Assembly: GCF_000006565.2 (NCBI RefSeq)
Contig: NC_031472.1
Span: forward strand, 1,668,227-1,732,226
Reading direction: 5' to 3'
DNA from: Toxoplasma gondii ME49
Lineage: Eukaryota > Apicomplexa > Conoidasida > Eucoccidiorida > Sarcocystidae
Length of the DNA stretch: 64,000 bases
This document shows positions 33,833-44,818 of this stretch, one piece after another (positions within the stretch are counted from its first letter, which is position 1; every line of letters starts with the position of its first letter). Both the position numbers and the translations under genes were made by a program. The notes beneath the pieces are model-generated. The model worked only from the letters and a program-made list of their open reading frames with translations, made no database searches and was not told the DNA's origin.

Positions 33833-36321
33833 TTTTTGTTTTCTGAAACAGCGCTGCATTCTTTTCTTTTGGGTGTGAGTTGATCCTGGACCAATCGAAC
33901 ATGTTCGTTTGCAAGAGCGTTCTTTCTCCGGTAGTCACTCAGACGCGCCGTGTCGTGATATTCGCGTGACATGCACAATATGTGTTCTTGCAGTGCGTAT
34001 TTTCTCCTGATGGGGAACCGGGCAATACGGTCTGCAGCAGGCCGAGTGCAGACCTGCTGGCATACATAGGACCATACGGATCGTGCTCACTGCTCTCTGC
34101 TTTGAATTTCAGTTTGCAGAGGCTTACGAAGCACCTGCAGGGAAACTACCCACGACCGTCTCAGCCTCAACTATGATTTTTTCACTCTCTGCCGTTTGCT
34201 ACGTCTACATACTGTTCCACGTTGCGCTGCCGTGAAAGGGTTCGGAACGGCGTACCCATGTTCGTCGCCCGTCCGGAAGACCCTTTCGTCGACCATATCA
34301 GTTCTGTGTCGTCAAAAGTTGGGGGTCTTTTCTTAAAGGAACTCGGTTCTTTAGGCAACGACACCAGTGGCCAGTGTTAATAATCATACTGTAGCTTCAG
34401 AGGCCAAGTTGATGGCTTACCGATTGTGTTGCTGCACCTTGTCAGTGGAGGAATCGAAACGCAGCAACGACCAGGGAATCTCAAACGACAGTCACCTCCG
34501 TTTTTGCCGACCAGTACTGTGATTAAGAGAAATAATTAGACAGTTCGGCCACGGTTATTCTCTTTGCACTGCACTTAGGCCTGCCTAAGACGCTCATGAT
34601 CGGCATTTGCTCCTCGATGAGAGAGGAATGTAATGGGTAAATCAACAGCCTCTTAGTGCAGCCGAGTTGCCAGCGGATTATGTTCCTTCGATGTTAGTTT
34701 GTTATATCTCTCCAGAGCAAGTTAACTGTACACCTGGTAGACGAAGTTGCACTGGCGACACAGCAGCAGCTCAACCTTGAATATATGCCGACAATATCAT
34801 CAAACAACTGCACCATGTATAATATGGACATGCGAAACGATTGATGATTTGCTGTGTCTTGCAGGACCTTGCGGAGCTACAAGAGTGCTACAGTTGTTCA
34901 CCGCGCACGCACATCTATGTAACCGGGGCCGGGGCGAAGTGGGAGGTGCTCTTCTTCTCTTCAGCGTCTGACGTATCACAACAGAGTGGGGCACAAATGT
35001 CAAATGTCCGCGTTCATCAATATGGAACCCCCCAACAAGCGTGATACACGTAGGTACGCGAGTAGCGCTGTCCCCAATATTGAGACTGCAAGGAACTAAT
35101 CAGGATCTCAGCTGTAACAGAGCAATTGGCACATCTTTCGATGACCACATCGTCTAGCAATAGCCGTCGCTTACGGAACAATTAACCGCGTCACCGCTAC
35201 TTTCGGTGCTGGTGCCTTTCGTAGTGCTCGCGCAGTGAGCGCCAACGCCATCCGTTATTTTCTTTCCAAAGGCAATTCGAAATATGGCGATGCGAAACGT
35301 TCTTCAACTGAAGGAAATGAACCACTGTAGTCACACCCGATAGCCACCAACGTCGGGTTGCCTGCGATTCGGGTGGTGTCGGCTTCAGTGGGCCTTGTCT
35401 CCGCAAACAGACTGCGGAGGCGAAAAAGTGATGTCTGCCGTATTACGCGAACGCCACCCTACTCCCGCAACCAAGTTTTTTGCGTGCGCGTGAAATCTCT
35501 AACTGCAACTGTCATGCTGAAAGCTGAGACATCTTAGTAGAAGGCCCCTAGGTCTCCTACGCTGTTGCCTGACACTCGTTCCAAGTTGTCTCCGTGCCCC
35601 ATCGGACGGCAACAACCGATACCCGCGGCTACTGACGCTCACGCCTTCTTTTAACAAGTTTTATTGAGAGTGGGGGCGGAGAAGCAACCTCCGTGGTGAC
35701 CAGTGTGTCGCTCTCCAGGCCACGGTCTACTATCACCCCCTTGCTACAGATGGCCGCACGCAATTGCTAAAGTTGATATATGTCGAAGAAAGGCTGTCCC
35801 AGAATAGATACCATTACCAGGTCAGGCGGGTCGCACCGTCGTCTGGGATTCCTGATGCACAGTTTCTTCATATTTATCTGCCTGTCTGAAGTTCGAGCAG
35901 TGATCTAACGCAGGACAGCATGTAGGGCTTCCTCAGTTATGGACATTGGTACCAGTGCTACAGGGAAGCTCATGTGACACATTATATGCGAAGAAGTCTG
36001 GCATGTCAACTCAAAAGTCTCGCGCCGGTGCGTATGCAGTTTGCAACATCTTGGACACATACACCCACTAGCGTGCACAGCTAGGCTGAGCAAGCATTCC
36101 GGCTGTTGCTCCAGTCTCCGACTCATGTACTTACATCGATAGATGCCGCTCCATCAGTGTCTGCTTTGTTGTAGTGGACGAACTGCGTTTCGCATTTCTG
36201 AGTTTGACTGCGCATGTCTCATGTTAACAGCAGATGGATTCACGAAATAAAAGAGAAGCGTTTCTGTCACCTATTGACCTCACATGGCCTAGATACACGG
36301 AAAATGCACTAATTTCCCCCT
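33833..36321. other. Intergenic, convergent 3' ends
   Basis: Between the MIC8 stop and the SRP19 stop. It should contain both 3' untranslated regions. No reading frame with recognisable features was found on either strand. Confidence 0.6.
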
Positions 36322-38309
36322 TTACTTCCTCTTTTTCTTTTTCGTCGAGGATGCCGCCGACGCTACAGGACCCGTTGGTGTACTGCGGCTCTTCAACTGG
36401 GGGATAAGTTCGCACATGCGCCGCATCAGAATCTTCTCTGCATACACAAATGGCAAAATGGGACAACAGCTGCGGCGAAGTACCACCCATAGGTATACGC
36501 CAGAGTGCCCGTCCTCCGTTCCCCTTTTATATTAAACAACAGATGCGCAAATGCATCATTTAATGAAGACACAGACACGCAAAGTCATCAAACACAGCGC
36601 CACCGGGCCGCACGTAGCGATTTCTTTACATTTCAAGTAGCAGACGCATACAGACGTGCACTTGAATATCTGCGAATGGGCTAAAGCGGAAATCTCTCTA
36701 CTGAGACAACAAATGTTAACTGCCGCTGACACTGGGAGTACTAGAAGGTGAACTCCTTGCCGTTGCAGTAACACTATGGGAACAGGCCTCACACATACCT
36801 GGGGGTCTCCCTCACCACCGTGTGCCCACGAATGTTGGCCGACATTTCCCACGGGTGACGCCAATCAAATAAAGGCCGTCCACCGCACAGAACGGAAAGG
36901 TCTGACATCCTAAGCCTCGCTTTTCGTGACGGTTATACGAAACCAGCGTTTGGCTGGCAACAAAACCATGAGAATACAAGGTAAACGCACTTGCCTCTAA
37001 ATCATGAGTTATGGGCCAGATACCGGAGGAAGCTTTATCTACTGTTCACTTGACAGAACAAAACCGATTCTGCATCCGGGAGCTTTTAATGGAGACTCGC
37101 AACCGCCGTGAGGAGGCAGGTCTCCACCGGAGACTCTGTCTCTGAGCAACCCTTCCCCAGTCTAAAACACGAGATCTTCACAAAGAGGTTCCTGACTCAC
37201 TGTTGGGGATCTCCTGGTTATGCAGCTGATCGTTCTCGTCTTTCAACTGGAACCGAAGTCGGCCGTGCGAAAGCAGCCAGTCTCGCGGGTACCTCTTCAC
37301 CTGTTCGTTCACACGAAGCAACGGAAAGAGCACCATGGCCAAGCTGACGATATCACAGCCAACCTGATTGCCAGAGGAAACGATGAACACGTTTTTCTCT
37401 TCACTGCAGTTATTCCACCACCAACAGGTCCATTAGCAGATCTGCAGAACGAGAAATCTTCGCCCAGTCGAGCCACCTCTTTGTTTGGCCGAAACACTCC
37501 TCGCGTTTGTGGAATTCAGAACAATCAAATGTCGAAACAGACCTCGCAGTTGAACGAGCACTGGAAGCCTCCGTTGGCCGCAAACGCTGGACGCTGTGGA
37601 AACATGCGCCATGTACCATTCAGTGATCAACAGTACGCACGTATGTTTTAAATTGATGCATCCGACAGTTTCGGAAAACCAGTTCCACGAGCACAGGCCA
37701 GCTATATCTGCGTCGATGAGGGCAGCGCTCCAGGACGACTTGGTGCGGTGAACCTCCCACATCTTTCGGCTAGGCAAAGCGCCTTCAGAGCGACAACCAC
37801 GAACAACGCTGATAAGTCTTCAACAAGGTCCTCCTGATCTGACACACCACACTTACGTATTCGATGGCGGCAGGAATGTTGAAGTGGTCGCAGATCTTCT
37901 TCATTTCATCCACCTTGGGATCCTCCACAGCGATAGACAGCTGAACCCGCCTGCCCATGGCCGCTGTGCGTTTTTTATTGATGTACGCAGGATAAACAAT
38001 TTGCCACCGACTCCGGTCGACCCCGTCGTTCTGCATCATTCCTGCTTCATCCGAGTGCTGATCCATGCCCACACTAGGACCGCCTGGCATGCCGCCGAGC
38101 ATCTGCGCTAGAAGCTCTGGGGATAAACCCTCTGGAAGACCTGCGGGCATTCCGCCTAATGCAGCGGCGTCTAAACCTCCAGGAAATCCCCCTGGAAGTC
38201 CTCCAGGAAATCCCCCTGGAAGTCCTCCAGGAAATCCAGCTGGGAATCCTCCAGGGAATCCCCCCGGCATGCCGCCGCCTTGGCGGCGCTGGTCTCGCTG
38301 CCGCCCCAT
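36322..38309 (-). CDS. SRP19: Signal recognition particle 19 kDa subunit (SRP19)
   Basis: SRP19 binds SRP RNA helices 6 and 8 and allows SRP54 to join the particle that targets nascent secretory proteins to the ER. Three exons (38309-37857, 37300-37201, 36437-36322) join in phase to give 222 residues. The conserved core begins at about residue 99 with [16 protein letters not shown] and [15 protein letters not shown], continues with [18 protein letters not shown], and ends with [17 protein letters not shown]. The Lys-rich C terminus (TKKKKRK) is typical of SRP19. The human protein is about 144 residues; the excess here is an N-terminal extension of about 98 residues made of [11 protein letters not shown] repeats followed by a Met/Gly-rich stretch. 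The in-frame GTG further upstream is ignored; 38309 is the first ATG. The call is firm because the C-terminal exons fit independently. Confidence 0.92.
38176..38265 (-). repeat. 24-bp tandem repeat coding FPGGLPGG in SRP19
   Basis: Two identical 24-bp units (38176-38199 and 38200-38223) are followed by a diverged third and a partial fourth. On the minus strand they encode alternating FPGG and LPGG. Identity at the DNA level indicates recent expansion, probably by slippage. Confidence 0.9.
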
Positions 38310-41300
38310 GACAGTAGAAAACAAGAAATTCTCCGCTTCCACCGGCACGCCTATACTCCCATAGTAAGCTGGCGGTCAGACTTCCCGATCCACTCACAAA
38401 GCGCACTTCCGCAAAAGACAGACAAGGCAAGAACACGGAAGACGCTGGACAACGGCAGTCAGGTGGAGCTGCTTGAGCCCACCGTCCGACGACTTCCGGT
38501 CTTTTTCCTAGTGACAGAAGACAGGCAACACGACGTGGAAAAGGTGCAGCAAAACTTAGGACAAATCGCCGTCCACCACCGAAGAAAACATGAGGGTATG
38601 CAACGTGAGTATACAGGCGACAGAGTACTGTAGTCTCTAGTTGGAAATGGGAATTACTCGGTAGATAGCAAGACTGTGAAACGAGAGGCGGAACCGAAAA
38701 ATTGAGGGGGTGGCGCTGTAGGACATCCGGTTCCCTTCCCGTGAGTACGGTTTCTCAAAACCTGCATAGAACCCCACAAAATTGACAGAAGTTATGTAAG
38801 GGGAGGAAGAATTGAACACTCACGTCTCTTCTCAAAGCGCAGCCGACAGATGCCGGGTCGCAAACGCCGAGGTTTAGGCCTCAGATGGCATGCACACGAG
38901 CAGAGCTTCTCCTCGTCCTCGTGACTTCTCTCATCAGACCGCAAGAATCATCATTCTCCGGACCACACTGGGACCGCCTCCTTGCAAGCAAAACACGACT
39001 TCCTTTACGCGCTTTCACCGTTGCCCTTGCGAATTTCTACCCCGACGTATGTTGGCTGGGCCTTCGGCCGAAGGTGTCAGATTGTCTGCAGGATCTTGGT
39101 CACTCACAAGCGCGTGCATGCAAGAAAAATTTTGATTTATGGTTAGCTTGTAAGACCGAACCCGGCAACGGACGCACTGGAGAACGGCCTATACCGCTGC
39201 TAAAGTTTGTGAACGCATCGTAAGCTCGCTCGGTGCAGTCATTTCTTTTCTGATTCAGGCTGGTGATGAGTTACACACCAATACACAAAGTCACATTAAT
39301 TGTATGCAGCAGCCCAGAAAAGTTCAAATGCCGTGCAAGGTCATAAAACGCGCTGCCATGGCGCCAATTGACGTATGCGATTCTTAGGTCACCGTGAAAT
39401 GGGGTAGGAAAGACGACCGCTACGGCCAAGTGTGTTATCTCTGGGACCTCAAAAGATTCCAAGGCTTACAGAACAGCAGTAGTTCCAAGCAAGAGCGCTA
39501 CCTAAAACAGTAGTTACCGATACCACCAGCGACTCTCTGTTCGTGCATGTCCGCCCCCTTGGTGGCCCCACGAATTTGCTTTCCTAGAGATGCAGTTTTT
39601 TCTAGATAGTTCGGAATTTGCCGGACACGGATCCGGTTTTGGGCATGCAAGACACGTGTCTGGCGACGTTATCCTGCCAAGCACTGGTCTTGCCTGAAGG
39701 CCCACGCGAGCATCGCACCTTGGTGATCCCGGCAGGGCTCCTTACTGCCACTGATAGAGGATGTTTCAGTCAGGAAGCCTTTTGAGCTTTCGAATACCGA
39801 AAACCGGATTTTCCTATGAGCAATTGCTGGTAACGCCACATCGGAATATTCTGTTCTGCTCCTGTTGCAACGCAGAGCCCGTGGCCTCAAGTACCTACCT
39901 TCTCAGCACCTGCGTTTCTTTGAATTTGTTATCTTCTCGCCCAGCATATGGCCCTATCCGGTGCTACGGTGGGAATCTTTAGGGAGGGTTTGTATAGTAA
40001 ACCCCATAACGTTGGGTGGATGCAGAACTACATTGTATATGATATCTTCGGAACCATTCACAATCTGTTTCCTACATTTCGTAGAATCACGCCTGCAACA
40101 AGCCTGACCAAACTCTCATAGTCGCGTCGCGTGCCAACTCATCGATACAAACTCTGGCATCCCTCTAGACGCGGTAGTTCCCCGCCTTTTCGGTCCTTCC
40201 TGTTTCGTGCCACGGCCACTGTTGCACGATTGTGTCCGCTGGTCACTACTTAGTTTTAGCGGAGCTCTCAATGCTAGTTTTTCATAGAGCCTTGACCGTC
40301 AACGTTTTTTAGGGTAGGATAGTGATTAGCGATGACCTCCAGGTGGGTGGTCGGCTCACTCCCTCCAAGACATTCCGCAGGACGAGAACTGGTTCCATTT
40401 CTACAATGGTTGGCACCTTTACGATCTGCTAACACAACCGAACGCGGATCCCGTAAAGTGTGACATTCATCTTGGTCTCCATTGCAACTTGTAGATCTCA
40501 CACTTACGCGAGGAAGGCTGATGCCAACAAGCCAAATGTTTTACTGGATGCCACTCTGTTGGGAAATCAAGACCGTTCACGACAGTGCGAAGAGCTGGGG
40601 AATCAGGTGCATCCGGGGACACGGGATAACGTCACACACTGACAGGTTCAAACTCTACATTTGTGGACTAAACCTATATTTCTCTCCTTATGGCACGTAG
40701 TCGTAACTGTTACATGAGCGCCTCGGCTCCAGCAAACCCGGACGGCCGATGGCCTGGGTGCACAGGGACAAATGCGGGTGGAAAGTGGTCAAAAGAGAGA
40801 TGCTACAAGGAATCACAACATGCAGGGATACTTGTTGCGTAGCAGGCATGTCCCGCTACCAATAATGCCTCTTTGATGGCGTAGAGCAACACCTGCACCA
40901 CCCTCGAGCAATAAGAGTGGGAAGCCGTGATTAGCGACACGATGCCAGAGCATAAACTGACAAAGGGATACCACAAGCCATGGAGCGAAATGAAGAAGCA
41001 ACTACTGGTGCGGCTCAAGCACCCGAGCTCGCTGCGTTTGCTGAACCGTGGAAAATCCCTTTTTCTGATAGACTACGTGTCGCGATAGGTTATGCCAACG
41101 AGGATGTCTCTGGATCGACAAACCAACTGAATACAACTCCCTCACTTTCAGCCTACTGACCGCACCTACAGATCCTCCACAATTCCAAAAATTCTCCATG
41201 GTTTAGCCTTCCCCCAGCTCGCCTCCCCCTCCCCCTGCTAGTCCCGCTCTCCTGGTCACAGGGGACATGGCGTTGAGTAAATCTACGACGGCCTCCGTCC

Positions 41301-42177
41301 TTGGATGAGTGCAGACGGTTTGAGCGAGTGCCACAACAGGCTCTCTGTTGCTTTTCCGCCATTAACTAACCTTGCCATTCGAACTTCACTGGTGCCATCA
41401 CCTTCAAAATAGCATGTGAACTATCCCTTGAGCCACCACGTGCAGATGCCTGTTATTGTGCGGGTTAAACATTCTGCAATAACCGTCAGGTATGTGGAGA
41501 AACGCAACATCCCAATGTTCTTGACGCAGGATAGAATGTCAGTGCGCAGGCAATCATGCCTGACGGGGTCAAATCTGTGTGCACCTGCGAGCGACCGCGA
41601 CGGTAGCCCCGGATTGCGTTGCAGAACGGCGGCAGGCGTGTACAAGCATGCACCCTCCTGCAGCGGTTGACAGCCCACCGTTGTTTGGAAGTGTATATAG
41701 TTTCTTTTTTCTACGAGCACGCTATCTCTCATCTTCGAGCACCGAAGTAGGCTTTTTGAGTCGCCTTTCTTGAGGCCTCGTGAACTGGATTTTGGTGTAC
41801 CGCGCGCCACAACATTCCTCAAGTTCTTCCTGACTCAGCCTGGCGAGACACCTGGGCGGCAATCCAACGTCAAGGGAGACAGCGAGATTTCTGTTGAAGT
41901 TTAAAAGGACAACACCTTCTTTTCCAAGGAGTGCGAAGAAAAACCAGGCAACTGCGTCAACTGTGTGAGCAGAGAGGGTCAGAGGGGCCGAAAACTTCGT
42001 TTGATCAAGCTTTTCGCGCCGCGCTGAGCGGACTGTGCAGGCAGAATCGGACTAATTGTTCACGTCCGGATTTCCCGTCAGCGATATAGTCGTATTTTGC
42101 GGAGAGGGTACCATCTTTTATGTTTCCAGAAAGGGTGTTTAGAGCGTGTCATATTCCGTTGGTAACTAAGAGGCAAG
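38310..42177. other. Intergenic, divergent promoter region
   Basis: Separates SRP19 (minus) and the small heat-shock gene (plus). The frame at 38885-39223 begins with a mildly hydrophobic stretch but has no other support. I looked for heat-shock elements and WGAGACG motifs in the 380 bp before the heat-shock start and saw no good match. No gene is supported in this 3.9-kb stretch. Confidence 0.5.
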
Positions 42178-43008
42178 ATGTCAAGCTCCTCGGGTTCTGC
42201 AGCGGACTCAGGCAACACGCTAGAGGACCAGCGTCAAGGTCAGGATGGCATGAGCCGCCGAGATCACGGCGAAGAGGATTTTGTGCGCGGCAATCCTTTG
42301 CTGATGTCGACGATGATGCCTCAGCTGAGCACAATGGATCGCATGTACGCGGAGATGATGGATGACATGAGCCGCATCCACCACGAAATGAATCGATTCT
42401 ACCATCAGCACTTCAACTCCGCCGCGCCGTTCATGCGAGGCGCGCACCAGCAGCCATACGAGACTCGTCCTTGGTGGCGCCCGTCGTTCTGGTTTCAGCA
42501 GCGAAATGCGGCGCAAACCCCCATGGCAATTGAGGGTGGCTCCTCGCGGAACCCGGAAGTGCACGAGTTGACGGGCGGCCAGATGGTTCCGATGCCCGGC
42601 CGACAAGGACCATCCCCTGCAAGCCCTTGGGATGTGATGCCGTTTGCCTGGGGAGGCCGAGGCAGCCTCTCCGCCGGCTCTATGCCAAAGGTTGATATGA
42701 AAGACACAGGATCGGAGTTTGTTGTCCATGCCGATGTCCCAGGCATGGACCGCGAGAACCTGCGAGTCGACGTCCACGACGGTGTGCTGCGGATCAGCGG
42801 CACTCAGAGGGACGAAAAACAGCAGCAAGAAGAAGGATTCTACCTGCAGGAGCGAAGCCAATCATCTTTCTCTCGTTCCTTCGTTCTCCCCGACAAGGTC
42901 AAAGAAGACCAAATCAAGGCATCTCTCACAAATGGTGTTCTCCAGGTCCATGTTCCAAAGGAGACACCTACTCAGCCACCGGCAATCAGGAACATTACCA
43001 TCGAATAG
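42178..43008 (+). CDS. Small heat-shock protein (Hsp20/alpha-crystallin family)
   Basis: Small heat-shock proteins hold unfolding proteins in solution as ATP-independent chaperones. Single exon, 276 residues. The alpha-crystallin domain occupies about 170-263 (VHADVPGMDRENLRVDV, GVLRISGTQRDEK, ASLTNGVLQVHVPK), and the conserved C-terminal I-x-I motif is ITI at 273-275. The N-terminal 169 residues are unusually long and rich in Met, His and Gln (LLMSTMMPQL, YAEMMDDMSRIHHEMNRF), with two Trp-rich patches. There is no evident signal or mitochondrial presequence, so a cytosolic or membrane-associated location is more likely than an organelle. Toxoplasma has several such proteins (Hsp20, 21, 28, 29 and BAG1); I cannot say which one this corresponds to. 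The start has strong context (caagATGT) and no ATG lies upstream in frame. Confidence 0.93.
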   Translation: MSSSSGSAADSGNTLEDQRQGQDGMSRRDHGEEDFVRGNPLLMSTMMPQLSTMDRMYAEMMDDMSRIHHEMNRFYHQHFNSAAPFMRGAHQQPYETRPWWRPSFWFQQRNAAQTPMAIEGGSSRNPEVHELTGGQMVPMPGRQGPSPASPWDVMPFAWGGRGSLSAGSMPKVDMKDTGSEFVVHADVPGMDRENLRVDVHDGVLRISGTQRDEKQQQEEGFYLQERSQSSFSRSFVLPDKVKEDQIKASLTNGVLQVHVPKETPTQPPAIRNITIE

Positions 43009-44818
43009 GGAAACTGCAGCTTTTGTAGTCAGGCGCACAGAGAGACCACATCGTCCTCTGTTTTGTAGCTGTATCCTTGCAAAGCGGAAACAGTACCATA
43101 CGGAACGTGTCGCCTGTTGACTCTTCGGACAACGTGGACTCAAACAGACACTTCCACTGTACTCGGTCTACTCTTGTTCGTATTAATATTGCGTCCAACG
43201 CCGGGGCGTTTGCCACCTTGCGATAAATGCGATACGGTTGTACGTGCGGGTCAACGACTTAGTCGAGATGAGTCCACTCATTTCGCTTCGAGTACTATGT
43301 AGAACGATCAGTGTATGAAACCAGTACTTTTTGGTTTCGAATGGGGACTACTTTCAAATTGGTTCGACCCGTCATGTTCATTCCAGAGAGTATGCTTTGC
43401 CCAGGAAAGTCAATACCAACCGCGGGTTTTTCACGCATCTGGCCAGCAGCTCCCAGTCATTTCACTCCTCCCACCTGATCGGATGAGCGAAACGAATCCA
43501 GACCAGTTTCATAGCCTATCCTTCATCTCCCACGTTTCTTTCCGTGAGGCGGCTCTTGCGCCCAGTCTTTAACACGAACTGGGAACTGCTACGTAACACA
43601 CGTTTGATGCACATCACCTGGGACTAACTTTGCGCCAATACGGAACAGAATTGTGGTAGTTGATTCCTTAGTCACACAACGACCCGGCGTGGCGCTCATG
43701 GATAGACTTAGTTATGTTCGCCGGCAACGATAAGATACAAGCTCACTCTGACACTGGCTGCTATACTCTGCGACTCCGTAGCCTTGTTTCTTGTACCACG
43801 CTAGACAGGCGGGGCGACGACGCGGCACGTTGGCGATCCTTACCTCGTCTTATTCCACACCGACTCGTGTTTCCGCGCGCAGCGGTGGGGAGCCTTTCCC
43901 CAGATCATGCTTCATGTGCAGAAATTTAGAATCTTCCTCGCTTGCGGGGCTCGACCTAAGCAGTGTGTTCGTGTATGTCTCGTCGTGTCTATCGTTATAA
44001 GCATACATATATATACACATACTGTGAGCATTAACGTTACACGTTTCGCGCTCAGACGAAGACAGTCGCGACGGTGGAGACTCCACTCCTTCGTCTGCTG
44101 TATTAAGCGATAAGCGGACCCAAAGCTCCTAGCTGCTGGCTGATTTTGGAAGATGTGCTATGCTTACCTCCACTTAAAAATACGCTTCTTTGTCAGACAC
44201 TGAACTTCCTATATTAAGAAGAGACTTTCAGTTTCCTCACCGAAATGGGAGAATCAGAGATTCTGCTTTCTGAACATAATGAGTGTTCAAATAGTGGCGA
44301 AACTCCTTTCGACCCTTACAAGGCGTGCATCTTGCTCTGTAATTGCAATAGATCTTCGTGGCTCATACCTTACGAGGTCCACCCCTTAAGATGGCCGAGA
44401 TGCTCAGTGAGGAATTATACCGTCCGCAACAGCGTTATTGGCATCCAGCACTCGTAACCTGTAGTCAGTGGTTCTGCCGCTGCTTGTCGGACCCTCGGCT
44501 GTGCATGAGGCTCTGCCAGCAACTCCATTCCTTTAATGCCTAGACCTGTGAAGTCTGGCCCAACACCTCGGTAGGCCGCACGCTTCGTCGTCGGTATTAT
44601 TTACCGAACAAGAACCTGACAACGTGATTGATGAGTCAAGAAAGAAATCCGGAGTAACTACTGTTGACGAGGGGCACTGCTGCCCCGCGACATCAAAGCG
44701 AGAAGATACAAGTTCAACACGCGAGGCCTTTGTTTTATCGCCGGACACGAATCTCGTGAAAGGGAACCCAACCCCGGCGAAAAGGAATCAAATGTAACAG
44801 CGACGATATAACAAGACC
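43009..44818. other. Intergenic, convergent 3' ends
   Basis: Between the heat-shock protein stop and the BuGZ stop. Only short frames without motifs were seen on either strand. Confidence 0.6.

Noticed and set aside
38065..38364. Pro/Gly-rich plus-strand frame opposite SRP19
   Set aside because: It is the antisense of the FPGG repeat; the minus strand reads into the conserved SRP19 core.
38885..39223. Plus-strand frame with a hydrophobic start (ELLLVLVTSL)
   Set aside because: Too short and without homology or splice partners; the hydrophobic stretch is weak as a signal peptide.
41800..42177. Heat-shock element or WGAGACG motif before the small heat-shock gene
   Set aside because: I found gagaca and gagatt strings but no exact WGAGACG and no tandem GAA/TTC array.
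42220..42861. Minus-strand frame of 213 codons
   Set aside because: Antisense of the small heat-shock protein, whose alpha-crystallin domain is unmistakable.
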